Positions 47,880 through 57,965 of a stretch of DNA of 64,000 nt are shown in pieces. This DNA is from Bacillus sp. B1-b2. Its GTDB lineage: Bacteria; Bacillota; Bacilli; Bacillales; Cytobacillaceae. Below the pieces are notes generated by a model. That model was given only the letters and a program-made list of their open reading frames with translations. It was not told the DNA's origin and made no database searches. Positions within the stretch are counted from its first letter, which is position 1; each line of letters starts with the position of its first letter. The position numbers and the translations under genes are program-made. The stretch lies in NCBI RefSeq assembly GCF_009183415.1, contig NZ_WEHU01000011.1, positions 1 through 64,000 of the forward strand. The letters are read 5' to 3'.

Positions 47880-48149
47880 ATGTCACAAGAAATGGTTATA
47901 TCAGTAGCTGAAAAAGGGATAATGACTGTATTACTAGTTAGTGGTCCCTTACTATTAATAGCTCTAGTAGTGGGCTTAATAATTAGTATTTTTCAAGCAA
48001 CTACACAAATACAGGAACAGACTCTTGCTTTTGTTCCGAAGATAGTTGCAGTGTTAGTAGGTCTTGTTTTCTTTGGAGCTTGGATGTTAAATCATATGCT
48101 TAGTTATACGGAAGATATTTTCTCCAATTTAACTAGGTTTATTGGGTAG
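47880..48149 (+). CDS. fliQ: FliQ, export gate protein
   Basis: An 89-residue protein with two membrane helices and FQATTQIQEQTLAFVPKIVAV, the FliQ signature. GAAGGTGG precedes ATG 47880, 12 bp after fliP. Confidence 0.97.
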   Translation: MSQEMVISVAEKGIMTVLLVSGPLLLIALVVGLIISIFQATTQIQEQTLAFVPKIVAVLVGLVFFGAWMLNHMLSYTEDIFSNLTRFIG

Positions 48150-48152
48150 ATA

Positions 48153-48935
48153 ATGATGGAGCAATTTTTATCAAATTTTCCAGCATTTCTTCTAATCTTT
48201 GTTCGTATAACGTCCTTTTTCTTAATGATTCCTATATTTTCTTATCGGACGATTCCAACTCAATTTAAAGTAGGTTTAGGCTTTTTTTTAGCATTAATTA
48301 TGTTTTGGGGGATGGAAGTACCAGTATTTGAGATCGATACTGCCTATTACCTACTTATTATAAAAGAAGCCTTTGTAGGATTGTTAATAGGTTTTTGTGC
48401 AAATATGTTATTTTCAGCTGTACAAATGGCAGGTGGATTAATGGACTTTCAATTAGGTTTTGCGATTGCAAACGTAATAGATCCACAAACCGGTGCGCAG
48501 AGCCCATTAACAGGTCAATATTTAACAGTAACAGCTTTATTTTTTTTATTAGCTACTAATGGACATCATCTTCTATTAGATGGGATCTTTTATAGCTATC
48601 AATTCATTCCACTAAATCAACCTTGGATTCCTTTCGGAGATGGAAACCTAATGGAATACATAGTAAAAACTTTTGGCTTGATGTTTTCCATCGCTTTTCA
48701 AATGTCGATTCCTGTTGTTGGAAGTATCTTTTTAGTAGATGTAGGCTTAGGAATTGTCGCACGTACAGTTCCACAGTTAAATATATTTGTTGTTGGTGTC
48801 CCAATCAAAATCATAGCAGGTTTAATTATCTTGTTTATTGTTATGGGGGTTTTAATGGGAGCAATATCTGAACTATTCTCAACCATTCTTACTACAATGC
48901 GCGATCTAATGAAATTAATTGGAGGTGCTGGCTAA
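48153..48935 (+). CDS. fliR: FliR, export gate protein
   Basis: A 260-residue membrane protein with about six hydrophobic segments, PIFSYRTIPTQFKVGLGFFLALIM and the DPQTGAQSPLTGQYL region typical of FliR. It completes the FliPQR gate. It starts 3 bp after fliQ; the next ATG (48156) is also possible. Its stop shares a base with the flhB start. Confidence 0.96.
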   Translation: MMEQFLSNFPAFLLIFVRITSFFLMIPIFSYRTIPTQFKVGLGFFLALIMFWGMEVPVFEIDTAYYLLIIKEAFVGLLIGFCANMLFSAVQMAGGLMDFQLGFAIANVIDPQTGAQSPLTGQYLTVTALFFLLATNGHHLLLDGIFYSYQFIPLNQPWIPFGDGNLMEYIVKTFGLMFSIAFQMSIPVVGSIFLVDVGLGIVARTVPQLNIFVVGVPIKIIAGLIILFIVMGVLMGAISELFSTILTTMRDLMKLIGGAG

Positions 48936-50020
48936 TGAAGCTTCTTTCATTAAATCTTCAATTTTTTGCTGGGGAAAAGACAGAAAAGGCTACACCTAAG
49001 AAGAGGCAGGATACAAGAAAAAAAGGACAAGTTGCAAAAAGTCAGGATGTTAATACTGCTGTAGTACTTCTAATTGTATTTGGAGTGTTGAGTTTTACAG
49101 GGAAGTATATGTTAGAGGGATTGATGTCTATTATGAATCATAATTTTAGTGATCTCATGCTAACTTCCTTAACTGTAAATAACTTCAGAACTATATTTAT
49201 TAATATATTAATGGAAGTAGGACTACTATTAGCTCCTATTTTAGCAGCAGCCTTTGTAGCAGCATTAATTGCAAATTATATGCAGGTAGGAATTTTATTC
49301 TCTACAGAATCTATCCATTTCAAACTAGAAAAAATTAATCCGTTATCAGGTTTTAAACGGATGTTTTCCATTCGCTCCATTGTGGAGCTATTAAAATCAA
49401 TGTTGAAAATTATCATTATAGGTTTAGTTGTTTTTTCTGTTTTGTGGGGAAAGATGGAAGAAATCTTATCCTTATCAAATAAATCTATAGGCTCCATATT
49501 AGTTACAGTTGCTAAGCTTACTTTGCAAATGGGTCTATATGCTTCAGCAGCCCTTTTAGTTTTATCGTTAGCAGATTATTTATATCAAAGATATGACTAT
49601 GAGAAAAATATACGTATGTCTAAACAAGATATAAAAGATGAATATAAAAATATGGAAGGGGACCCATTAATTAAATCTAAGATTAAACAAAAGCAAAGAG
49701 AAATGGCTATGCAAAGAATGATGCAGGATGTCCCTACTGCAGATGTTGTCATTACGAACCCTACACATTATGCTATTGCATTAAAATATGACGAAGAAAA
49801 ATATGATGCACCATATGTAGTAGCTAAAGGAGTAGACTTTGTTGCTCAAAAGATAAAGCTGGTTGCGAATGAAAATGATGTTGTGATGATTGAAAATAGG
49901 CCGCTTGCTAGAGCTATGTATGGACAGGTCGAAATCGGTGATATGGTTCCAGAAGAATTTTATAAGGCGGTAGCCGAAATTCTTGCATTAGTTTACCAAA
50001 CAAAAGAAAGAACACGATGA
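48935..50020 (+). CDS. flhB: FlhB, export specificity switch protein
   Basis: FlhB changes export from rod/hook to filament substrates after autocleavage. The 361-residue protein has ERTEKATPKKRQDTRKKGQVAKSQDV-like GEKTEKATPKKRQDTRKKGQ at the start, four membrane segments, and the autocleavage motif NPTH at 275-278 (VVITNPTHYAIALKYDE). The C-terminal fragment resembles YlqH encoded at 20867. AGGTGCTGG precedes the ATG, which overlaps the fliR stop. Confidence 0.98.
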   Translation: MKLLSLNLQFFAGEKTEKATPKKRQDTRKKGQVAKSQDVNTAVVLLIVFGVLSFTGKYMLEGLMSIMNHNFSDLMLTSLTVNNFRTIFINILMEVGLLLAPILAAAFVAALIANYMQVGILFSTESIHFKLEKINPLSGFKRMFSIRSIVELLKSMLKIIIIGLVVFSVLWGKMEEILSLSNKSIGSILVTVAKLTLQMGLYASAALLVLSLADYLYQRYDYEKNIRMSKQDIKDEYKNMEGDPLIKSKIKQKQREMAMQRMMQDVPTADVVITNPTHYAIALKYDEEKYDAPYVVAKGVDFVAQKIKLVANENDVVMIENRPLARAMYGQVEIGDMVPEEFYKAVAEILALVYQTKERTR

Positions 50021-50098
50021 TAATACTAGTTCACAGAAACTTGTAAATAATAAATAGTGAAACTATATTTTTAAATGTTGTAGTTAGGAGAAAAAGAA

Positions 50099-52138
50099 AT
50101 GGCAGCAGGAAGAGATTTAACAGTAGTGTTTGGAGTTATACTAATAATAGCCATGCTCATAATTCCATTTCCAACATGGCTATTGAGTATTTTAATATTA
50201 CTGAATATAACTTTAGCACTTCTTATTCTTTTATTAACCATGAATATGAGTGAGCCACTTGAATTCTCCATTTTTCCGTCCCTTTTATTATTAACAACAT
50301 TGTTCCGACTTGGTCTAAATGTTTCTACTACTCGATCTATTCTTTCAACAGGAGATGCGGGTGGAGTGGTACATACATTCGGAACATTCGTTGTTGGTGG
50401 TAATATTGCTGTTGGATTAGTGGTTTTTTTAATATTAGTAATTATTCAATTCGTTGTTATCACAAAGGGTTCTGAACGTGTATCAGAAGTAGCAGCACGA
50501 TTTACATTAGATGCTATGCCTGGTAAACAAATGAGTATTGATGCAGACTTGAATGCTGGAATGATTTCTGAACAAGAAGCTAGACAAAGACGTGAGAAGG
50601 TCAGTAGAGAAGCTGATTTTTATGGATCTATGGATGGTGCCAGTAAGTTCGTAAAAGGGGATGCAATTGCTGGGATTATTATTGTATTTATTAACTTACT
50701 TGTCGGAATTGTTATTGGGATGCTTCAACTTGACATGTCTGCAGGAGATGCAGCACAGCATTTCTCCTTACTTTCTGTTGGTGATGGTATAGTAAGTCAG
50801 ATACCCGCGTTATTAATCTCAACCGCTACGGGGATTGTTGTTACAAGAGCTGCATCTGAAGGGAATTTAGGAACAGATATAACGTCTCAATTAATGCAAT
50901 ATCCAAAAATGCTGTATGTAGCAGCAATTACCATTTTTGCACTAGGAATAGTAACACCAATTAATGATATATTTACAATACCTATTGCCGGTTTGCTTGC
51001 GTTTGGAGGGTATGCACTTACGAAAAAACCAGTGGAGGATACCACTCAAATGCAGGAAATGGAAGAGGAAATTCAAGCAGAAGAGCTTAAGAGCCCTGAA
51101 AGTGTTGTTAGCTTACTAAATGTTGATCCAATAGAGTTTGAATTCGGATATGGTCTCATTCCACTTGCAGATGCCAATCAAGGTGGGGACTTATTAGATC
51201 GAGTTGTTATGATTAGAAGACAGCTTGCTATTGAATTAGGACTAGTGATTCCAGTTGTTCGAATTCGGGATAATATTCAGCTACAACCTAATGAATATAG
51301 ATTGAAAATTAAAGGGAATGATAGAGCACGTGGAGAGCTTTTACTAGATCATTATCTTGCTATGAGTCCAGGTATGGAGGACGACTCTATAGAAGGAATT
51401 GATACGATAGAGCCTTCCTTTGGATTACCTGCAAAATGGATTACCGAAAGTACAAAGGAACAAGCAGAGATTTTTGGCTATACTGTAGTGGATCCTCCTT
51501 CTGTTGTTTCGACACATATAACAGAGGTAATCAAATCTAATGCTTTTGAGCTATTAGGCAGACAGGAAACAAAACAGCTTGTGGACCATGTAAAAGAGAG
51601 TTATCCAATACTTATTGAAGAAGTAACACCAAATCCGTTATCCATCGGTGAAATTCAGAAAGTACTAGTCAAATTATTAAAAGAAAATGTTTCTATACGA
51701 AACCTACCTGTTATTTTTGAAACTTTAGCCGATTTTGGTAAGATGACTTCAGATACAGATTTACTCACTGAGTATGTTAGACAATCACTTGCACGACAAA
51801 TAACGAATCAATATTCCAATCCGAACGATTCTCTGAAAGTAATAACATTGTCAGGTAAGGTAGAAAAACTAATAGTAGATAATATACAGCAAACAGAACA
51901 TGGTAATTATTTAGCATTGGATCCAAGTACTTCTCAAACTATTTTAGAGAATATGGCTAGCCAGATTGAACAATTATCTGTATTAGAGCAGTTACCTATT
52001 TTATTATGCTCTCCTGCTGTTCGTATGTATGTAAGACAGTTAACCGAGCGTTATTTCCCTCAAGTTCCTGTTCTTTCTTATAATGAATTAGAAGCGAACG
52101 TAGAAGTTCAAAGTGTTGGGGTGGTGAATATAGAATGA
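50099..52138 (+). CDS. flhA: FlhA, export gate protein
   Basis: FlhA is the largest gate component and binds chaperone-substrate pairs. The 679-residue protein has about eight N-terminal membrane helices with the FHIPEP-type region (FPSLLLLTTLFRLGLNVSTTR, ARFTLDAMPGKQMSIDADLNAGM) and a long cytoplasmic domain from about 330 (EFGYGLIPLADANQGGDLLDRV). TAGGAGA precedes ATG 50099. A 78-bp gap separates it from flhB. It overlaps flhF by 4 nt. Confidence 0.98.
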   Translation: MAAGRDLTVVFGVILIIAMLIIPFPTWLLSILILLNITLALLILLLTMNMSEPLEFSIFPSLLLLTTLFRLGLNVSTTRSILSTGDAGGVVHTFGTFVVGGNIAVGLVVFLILVIIQFVVITKGSERVSEVAARFTLDAMPGKQMSIDADLNAGMISEQEARQRREKVSREADFYGSMDGASKFVKGDAIAGIIIVFINLLVGIVIGMLQLDMSAGDAAQHFSLLSVGDGIVSQIPALLISTATGIVVTRAASEGNLGTDITSQLMQYPKMLYVAAITIFALGIVTPINDIFTIPIAGLLAFGGYALTKKPVEDTTQMQEMEEEIQAEELKSPESVVSLLNVDPIEFEFGYGLIPLADANQGGDLLDRVVMIRRQLAIELGLVIPVVRIRDNIQLQPNEYRLKIKGNDRARGELLLDHYLAMSPGMEDDSIEGIDTIEPSFGLPAKWITESTKEQAEIFGYTVVDPPSVVSTHITEVIKSNAFELLGRQETKQLVDHVKESYPILIEEVTPNPLSIGEIQKVLVKLLKENVSIRNLPVIFETLADFGKMTSDTDLLTEYVRQSLARQITNQYSNPNDSLKVITLSGKVEKLIVDNIQQTEHGNYLALDPSTSQTILENMASQIEQLSVLEQLPILLCSPAVRMYVRQLTERYFPQVPVLSYNELEANVEVQSVGVVNIE

Positions 52139-53328
52139 AGATACAAAAATACTTAGCATCAAGTATGCCAGAAGCAATGAAAAAAGTGAGATCAGAATTA
52201 GGAAATGAAGCTGTCATCCTTCATTCGAAAGTCGTTTATACAGGCGGCTTTCTTGGTCTATTTAAAAAAAGAAATATAGAAGTGCTTGCAGCAATTGATC
52301 CAAGTTTATCTAATCAGCCAAGTGCAATTGCCAAAAACAAAAAAGAAGCTGTAATAAGTCCTATATTACTGAAGACAAGCAACCCTATTCCTGATGTGGA
52401 TGTTAAATGGGATGTACCAAATAAATCTATTGAAAAGAAACCACCAACCCCAGAATATCCAAAAATTATGCAGGAACTTGATAAGTTAAATCAATCTGTT
52501 CAATCTATAACAGACTCCAATAAAGAGCTTGTGCTAGAAATACCAAATCCAATTAAGAAAGTATTGCAAAATTTAAGTAATCAAGGCATTGATCATTCCA
52601 TTCATACTGCTCTATTACATGTACTAGTAGAAAAGTGGTATGCCACAGGAAGCAATGCCTCCCATAAGGAAATTGTAAATTGGACAAGAGATAGATTAAT
52701 GGAAATGATTTCGCCCTTTTCCTTTGGAGAATTAAAGTTGCAAAAAAAATATATTAATGTTATAGGTCCAACTGGAGTAGGAAAAACAACAACACTTGCA
52801 AAAATTGCTGGTAATATCATTTTAAAAGAACAAAAAAAAGTCGGATTTATTACAACAGATACATATCGAATTGGAGCAATTGAGCAATTAAAAACGTATG
52901 CAAATATACTAAGTGTTCCTGTAGAGGTATGTTATTCATTAGAAGACTTTCATGCTGCTTCAAAGAAACTTAATACATGTGATGTCGTATTAATCGATAC
53001 GGCAGGAAGAAATTTCCGTAATAAAAAATATGTGGACGATTTAATGGAAGTTGTCGATTATAAAAGAGAGATGGAAACACTACTAGTATTATCAATGACT
53101 GCAAAACAACAAGACTTAGAGGAAATTTATAATCAGTTTTCCGCCATCCAAATTAATCATTTTGTCTTTACAAAATTAGATGAAACTTCTTCTTATGGAG
53201 CGATGCTAAATTTAATTGTGAAATACAAAATTGGGGCTGCTTATATAACGACTGGACAAAATGTACCAGATGATATCATTCCAGCTAATCCAACAGAACT
53301 GGTGAATAGGATATTAGAGGTTGAATAA
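52135..53328 (+). CDS. flhF: FlhF, SRP-type GTPase for flagellar placement
   Basis: FlhF helps decide where basal bodies form; it is related to Ffh and FtsY. The 397-residue protein has a basic N-terminal B domain (IQKYLASSMPEAMKKVRSELGNEAVILHSK), an N domain, and a G domain with [29 protein letters not shown] and TKLDETSSYGAML. ATGA overlap with flhA. flhG follows and activates its GTPase. Confidence 0.97.
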   Translation: MKIQKYLASSMPEAMKKVRSELGNEAVILHSKVVYTGGFLGLFKKRNIEVLAAIDPSLSNQPSAIAKNKKEAVISPILLKTSNPIPDVDVKWDVPNKSIEKKPPTPEYPKIMQELDKLNQSVQSITDSNKELVLEIPNPIKKVLQNLSNQGIDHSIHTALLHVLVEKWYATGSNASHKEIVNWTRDRLMEMISPFSFGELKLQKKYINVIGPTGVGKTTTLAKIAGNIILKEQKKVGFITTDTYRIGAIEQLKTYANILSVPVEVCYSLEDFHAASKKLNTCDVVLIDTAGRNFRNKKYVDDLMEVVDYKREMETLLVLSMTAKQQDLEEIYNQFSAIQINHFVFTKLDETSSYGAMLNLIVKYKIGAAYITTGQNVPDDIIPANPTELVNRILEVE

Positions 53329-53329
53329 T

Positions 53330-54217
53330 ATGACAGATCAGGCTGCTATCTTACGTGAAAAAATCCTACAACTTAATAAGAGCAAGGATAAGGAAATAAT
53401 AAGTCATAGAAATAACCGAACACTGGCAATTATAAGTGGTAAAGGTGGAGTTGGTAAATCGAATTTTTCCCTTAACTTTGCGTTAACTTTACAAAAAAAT
53501 GGGTTTAAGACACTTCTTCTTGATATGGATATAGGAATGGGGAATATTGACATTCTTTTAGGAAAGAAATCGAGCTATACAATTGTTGATTATTTTAAAA
53601 ATAACATTAGTTTTAAAGAGATAATCATGAAGGGCCCAGAAGGATTAGACTATATTGCTGGTGGATCTGGTCTTACCGATTTTGTGGAAATGAAGAGTAA
53701 ATTAGCATTATTCTTTCAACATTTTCAAGAGTGTTTAAATAACTATGATTATATTTTATTTGATATGGGGGCAGGAATAAGCGAGGATTCATTACAGTTT
53801 ATATTATCGGTGGATGATATCATCGTACTCACAACACCTGAACCTACGTCGATTACGGATGCCTATGCAGCAATGAAGTTCATTCATCTTCGCAAGAGTG
53901 ATATACCGTTCTACTTAGTAGTCAATCGTACAATGACAGATAAAGATGGTTTCGATACAATACAAAAAATACAACAAGTTGTTAATCGCTTTTTACAGAG
54001 AGATCTTATTCATCTAGGTTTAATACCGGATGATCCGAATGTTCCCCAAGCAGTAAGAAGTCAAATACCTTTTATTTTTTTTAATGAAAAATCAGAAGCC
54101 ACTAAATCTTTGAAAAAAATTGCCGATAGATATGGTAAACAACAGTTTACAGAACCTATTATGAAAGAGAAGAACCGCTTTGTTTCAAAATTAAAAAGGT
54201 TCCTGTTTGAAAGGTAG
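53330..54217 (+). CDS. flhG: FlhG (YlxH), MinD-like ATPase for flagellar number
   Basis: FlhG is a ParA/MinD-type ATPase that stimulates FlhF and limits flagellar number. The 295-residue protein has a short N-terminal FlhF-activating stretch (AILREKILQLNKS), the deviant Walker A SGKGGVGKSNFS, LLLDMDIGMGNIDILLG, and the C-terminal amphipathic membrane-targeting region FVSKLKRFLFER. ATG 53330, with AGAGG 9 bp upstream, is preferred over TTG 53321. Confidence 0.96.
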   Translation: MTDQAAILREKILQLNKSKDKEIISHRNNRTLAIISGKGGVGKSNFSLNFALTLQKNGFKTLLLDMDIGMGNIDILLGKKSSYTIVDYFKNNISFKEIIMKGPEGLDYIAGGSGLTDFVEMKSKLALFFQHFQECLNNYDYILFDMGAGISEDSLQFILSVDDIIVLTTPEPTSITDAYAAMKFIHLRKSDIPFYLVVNRTMTDKDGFDTIQKIQQVVNRFLQRDLIHLGLIPDDPNVPQAVRSQIPFIFFNEKSEATKSLKKIADRYGKQQFTEPIMKEKNRFVSKLKRFLFER

Positions 54218-54227
54218 TTGGCAGGTC

Positions 54228-55337
54228 ATGGAGAAGATAAAAGTACTAATCATAGATGATTCTGCATTTATGCGCAAATTAATATCTGATTTTCTCTCAG
54301 AAGACTCAAGAATAGTAGTCATTGGAACTGCTAGGAATGGGGAAGATGGGATAAAAAAAATAAAAGAGTTAAAGCCAGATGTAGTAACGTTAGATGTAGA
54401 AATGCCTGTGTTAGATGGACTAAGTGCATTAAAGAGGATAATGTCTGAGCATCCAGTTCCTGTATTAATGCTATCAAGTACGACTAAAGAAGGAGCAGAA
54501 AATACGATTCAAGCAATGCAGATGGGAGCAATCGACTTTATTGCAAAACCATCTGGCTCCATTTCACTTGATTTATATAAAGTAAAGAATGAATTAGTGA
54601 CTAAAGTCCTACTAGTAAGTAAAGTTAAAGCAAACACATTGAATAATCTATCTGTAATTGGAAAAAACTCTGTTCCTTTGCATTCGTCTTATAGTAAAAT
54701 GGAACCAAGAGTGCAAAAAGATAGTGTAGGAGTAAAGACGGATACTTCGGTATCTTGGCTAAAAGCAAAGAAAAAAATGGTGGTGATCGGTACCTCTACT
54801 GGGGGACCAAGAGCACTACAGCAAGTACTTTCTAAGTTACCATCAGATATAAATGCACCAATACTTATTGTACAGCATATGCCAAAAGGATTTACAAGGT
54901 CTTTAGCAAATCGCTTAAATACTCTTTCCGCGATACAGGTAAAAGAAGCAGAGCATGGAGATTTATTACAAAATGGACATGCTTATATTGCACCAGGGGG
55001 GAAGCACTTAAAATTGAAATCATTGGGCAATCAAGTGGTGATTGAATTAGATGAGTCACCTCCTATAAATGGTCATAGACCTTCTGTAGACATTTTATTT
55101 GAATCAGCAAGTCATATAGAGGATTATGCAAAGGTCGCTGTTGTCATGACGGGAATGGGATCAGATGGTACAAATGGACTGCTAAAGCTAGCGGAAAAAG
55201 GAAATGTAAAGGCTATTGCTGAATCAAAGGAAACTTGCATTGTTTTCGGAATGCCAAAAACCGCCATTGCTACAAATCTAATAGATGAAATTCAAAAGGT
55301 AGAACAGATTGCAGAGACAATAGTAAAGTATGTATAA
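54228..55337 (+). CDS. cheB: CheB, chemoreceptor methylesterase
   Basis: CheB demethylates chemoreceptors during adaptation. The 369-residue protein has a receiver domain (IDDSAFMRKLISDFL, Asp56 in VVTLDVEMPVLDG), a linker, and a C-terminal methylesterase domain with the catalytic serine in GTSTGGPRALQ, HMPKGFT and the Asp-containing MTGMGSDGTNGLL. ATG 54228 starts MEKIKVLIID; upstream in-frame codons overlap flhG. Confidence 0.97.
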   Translation: MEKIKVLIIDDSAFMRKLISDFLSEDSRIVVIGTARNGEDGIKKIKELKPDVVTLDVEMPVLDGLSALKRIMSEHPVPVLMLSSTTKEGAENTIQAMQMGAIDFIAKPSGSISLDLYKVKNELVTKVLLVSKVKANTLNNLSVIGKNSVPLHSSYSKMEPRVQKDSVGVKTDTSVSWLKAKKKMVVIGTSTGGPRALQQVLSKLPSDINAPILIVQHMPKGFTRSLANRLNTLSAIQVKEAEHGDLLQNGHAYIAPGGKHLKLKSLGNQVVIELDESPPINGHRPSVDILFESASHIEDYAKVAVVMTGMGSDGTNGLLKLAEKGNVKAIAESKETCIVFGMPKTAIATNLIDEIQKVEQIAETIVKYV

Positions 55338-55358
55338 AGCCAGGGGATGTGAAAGCGC

Positions 55359-57395
55359 ATGGAAATGAGTCAGTATTTAGAAGTGTTTATTGAAGAAAGT
55401 AAAGAGCATTTACAATCATGTAATGAGCATTTGTTAGAGTTGGAGAAAAACCCAGAAAATTTACAAATTGTGAACGAAATTTTCCGTTCAGCTCATACTT
55501 TAAAAGGAATGTCTGCAACGATGGGCTATGAAGACTTAGCAAGCCTAACTCATCAAATGGAGAATGTTCTAGATGCAATCAGAAATAAAAAAATTGTCTT
55601 TACACCAGAAATTTTAGATGTCATCTTTTTAGCTGTGGATGATCTAGATGCAATGGTTGAATCTATTGCCAGTGGCGGAGATGGCAAAAGAAATGTAGAG
55701 GCAGTTGTCGAAAAGCTAATACAAATCGAACAAGGAAATCCAATAAATAAGACAGTTAAAGCTAACGAAGAAGAAGCTTCTACTAGTGTTATGGAAAGTC
55801 AACAAACTAGTCAAGAATATGATGAGTTTGAAACAACCGTTTTGCAGCAATCATCAGATCAAGGCTTCTTTACTTACCAAATAACCGTATCCTTAAAGAA
55901 GGACTGTCTATTAAAAGCTGCTCGTGTATTTATGATTTTTGAAGCATTGGAAACATTAGGAGAAGTCATTAAAACGGTTCCTCCGGTTGAGGAGCTAGAA
56001 GAGGAAAAATTTGATTTTGAATTCTTAGTAACGCTTATCTCGAGAGAACCATCTGATAAAATACAGAAAGCTATTCTAAAAATTTCAGAGGTAGAGAAAG
56101 TAGTTGTTCATGAATTTGTTGCTAAAGCATCGACACATAAAGAAACTAAGCAAGAGATTAAGGCTCCAGAACAAGAGACTGTAGAAATAGTAACACCATC
56201 TTTGACAGAAGAAAAAGCAGAAGAAAAGCAAACCACTTCAAAGGTATCTAATAAAACGATTCGTGTTAATATTGAACGTTTAGATATATTAATGAATTTA
56301 TTTGAAGAATTAGTTATTGACAGAGGAAGACTTGAGCAGATTTCCCAAAATCTAAAAGACCAAGAGCTACATGAAACAGTAGAAAGAATGTCAAGAATTA
56401 CAGGTGACCTTCAGAATATTATATTAAATATGCGTATGGTACCAGTTGAGACAGTATTTAATCGATTCCCAAGAATGGTTAGACAGCTAGCAAGAGATTT
56501 GAACAAGAAAATACATTTAGAGATTGTCGGAGCGGACACAGAATTAGACAGAACCGTTATTGATGAAATTGGTGATCCGCTAGTTCACTTGATCCGCAAT
56601 GCTTTAGATCATGGTATAGAAACACCTGAAGTTCGAAAATCAAGAAATAAAGACGAAGAAGGATCTGTTGTTTTAAGAGCCTTCCATAGTGGAAACCACG
56701 TATTTATTGAGCTAGAAGATGATGGGGCAGGTATTAACAAAGAGAAAGTATTAGCTAAAGCAATTAATAAAGGTATTTTGACTTCAGAGATGGCTAAAAC
56801 TTTAACTGATACACAAATTGCCGAATTAATTTTTGCTTCTGGCTTCTCTACAGCAGATCAAATATCAGATATCTCTGGTAGAGGAGTAGGATTAGATGTT
56901 GTAAAAAATACCATTGAATCATTAGGCGGATCTATTACCATTGAATCACAAGAAGGAAAAGGCTCACTATTCTCTATCCAGTTACCATTAACTTTATCGA
57001 TTATTTCTGTCATGCTTGTTGAAATTCAAGAAGAAAAATATGCTATACCACTATCTTCTATCATTGAAACAGCTATTGTCCATAAAGATGAGCTAATGCA
57101 AGCTCATAATCAAACAGTAATCGATTTCCGTGGAAAAGTTGTACCATTGTTATTCTTAAGTGATATTTTCGATGTGCCTGTTACAAAAGAAGAGGATGCT
57201 TATTATTCTATCGTAATTGTTAGAAAAGGTGACAAATTAGCAGGCTTAGTGGTAGACGGATTCATTGGTCAACAAGAAGTAGTATTAAAATCTCTAGGAT
57301 CTTATCTATCAAGTGCCTATGCTATTTCTGGAGCAACTATACTAGGTGACGGACAAGTTGCATTAATTATTGATTGCAATGCTCTAATTAAATAG
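55359..57395 (+). CDS. cheA: CheA, chemotaxis histidine kinase
   Basis: CheA phosphorylates CheY and CheB in response to receptors. The 678-residue protein has the P1 domain with His46 (FRSAHTLKGMSATMGY), a P2 region, dimerisation P3 (about 300-360), the ATPase P4 (HLIRNALDHGIETPEVR, LEDDGAGINKEKV, DISGRGVGLDVVKNTIESLGG) and CheW-like P5. The start MEMSQYLEVFIEESKEHLQ matches B. subtilis. Confidence 0.98.
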   Translation: MEMSQYLEVFIEESKEHLQSCNEHLLELEKNPENLQIVNEIFRSAHTLKGMSATMGYEDLASLTHQMENVLDAIRNKKIVFTPEILDVIFLAVDDLDAMVESIASGGDGKRNVEAVVEKLIQIEQGNPINKTVKANEEEASTSVMESQQTSQEYDEFETTVLQQSSDQGFFTYQITVSLKKDCLLKAARVFMIFEALETLGEVIKTVPPVEELEEEKFDFEFLVTLISREPSDKIQKAILKISEVEKVVVHEFVAKASTHKETKQEIKAPEQETVEIVTPSLTEEKAEEKQTTSKVSNKTIRVNIERLDILMNLFEELVIDRGRLEQISQNLKDQELHETVERMSRITGDLQNIILNMRMVPVETVFNRFPRMVRQLARDLNKKIHLEIVGADTELDRTVIDEIGDPLVHLIRNALDHGIETPEVRKSRNKDEEGSVVLRAFHSGNHVFIELEDDGAGINKEKVLAKAINKGILTSEMAKTLTDTQIAELIFASGFSTADQISDISGRGVGLDVVKNTIESLGGSITIESQEGKGSLFSIQLPLTLSIISVMLVEIQEEKYAIPLSSIIETAIVHKDELMQAHNQTVIDFRGKVVPLLFLSDIFDVPVTKEEDAYYSIVIVRKGDKLAGLVVDGFIGQQEVVLKSLGSYLSSAYAISGATILGDGQVALIIDCNALIK

Positions 57396-57413
57396 GAAGA
57401 CTTAATAATAGAT

Positions 57414-57447
57414 CAGGCTGTTTTGAAGGTTTATCTATAGCAGCCTG
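57414..57447 (+). promoter_or_regulatory. Intercistronic hairpin between cheA and cheW
   Basis: CAGGCTG (57414-57420) pairs with CAGCCTG (57441-57447) around a 20-nt loop; AATAAT and ATTATT outside it may extend the stem with bulges. There is no T run. Possible mRNA processing or stability element. Confidence 0.45.
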
Positions 57448-57486
57448 TAGCTTCATTATTGCTTAAATGAGAGGAATGAATAGTGG

Positions 57487-57963
57487 ATGAGTGAGGCTGT
57501 TTCGACAGATGAAAAATTAATAATATTTGAGCTTAAGGGAAAAGAATATGCTATTTCTGTACATCAGGTTATGTCTATTGAAAAGAAAATGCATATAACA
57601 AGAATTCCAAATATTGCACCTTTTGTTAAAGGTGTTATCAATTTAAGAGGTGTAGTTACACCAATTATTGATTTACGCTTACGATTTGATTTAGAAGAAA
57701 TTAAGTATACAGATTCAACAAGAATCATAATAATCATGCTAGAGGATATGGAAGTAGGGATTATTGTTGATTCTGCTAATGATGTAGTTGACGTAGATAC
57801 ATCTAAATACGAAGCAGCTCCTGAAACAATTGGCGGAAACGAAGTTGATTATATTAAGGGTGTTGTGAAATTAGATAAACGCTTACTGATTCTCGTTGAC
57901 TTGGAAAAAGTTTTTGATAGAAATGTACTAAAGAATTTCATGAAAAATAAAAGTGATGAGTAA
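57487..57963 (+). CDS. cheW: CheW, receptor-kinase coupling protein
   Basis: A 158-residue CheW domain (LIIFELKGKEYAISVHQVMSIEKKMHITRIPN, GVINLRGVVTPIIDLRLRF, DVDTSKYEAAPETIGGNEVDYIKGVVKLDKRLLILVDLEKVF). It joins CheA to receptors. ATG 57487; the nearest AGAGGA is about 13 bp upstream, so initiation is not ideal. Confidence 0.96.
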   Translation: MSEAVSTDEKLIIFELKGKEYAISVHQVMSIEKKMHITRIPNIAPFVKGVINLRGVVTPIIDLRLRFDLEEIKYTDSTRIIIIMLEDMEVGIIVDSANDVVDVDTSKYEAAPETIGGNEVDYIKGVVKLDKRLLILVDLEKVFDRNVLKNFMKNKSDE

Positions 57964-57965
57964 GT

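Noticed and set aside
48623-48871. Second small ORF inside fliR
   Set aside because: It lies in another frame of the conserved fliR gene, is Cys/Ser/Tyr-rich, and has no ribosome binding site.
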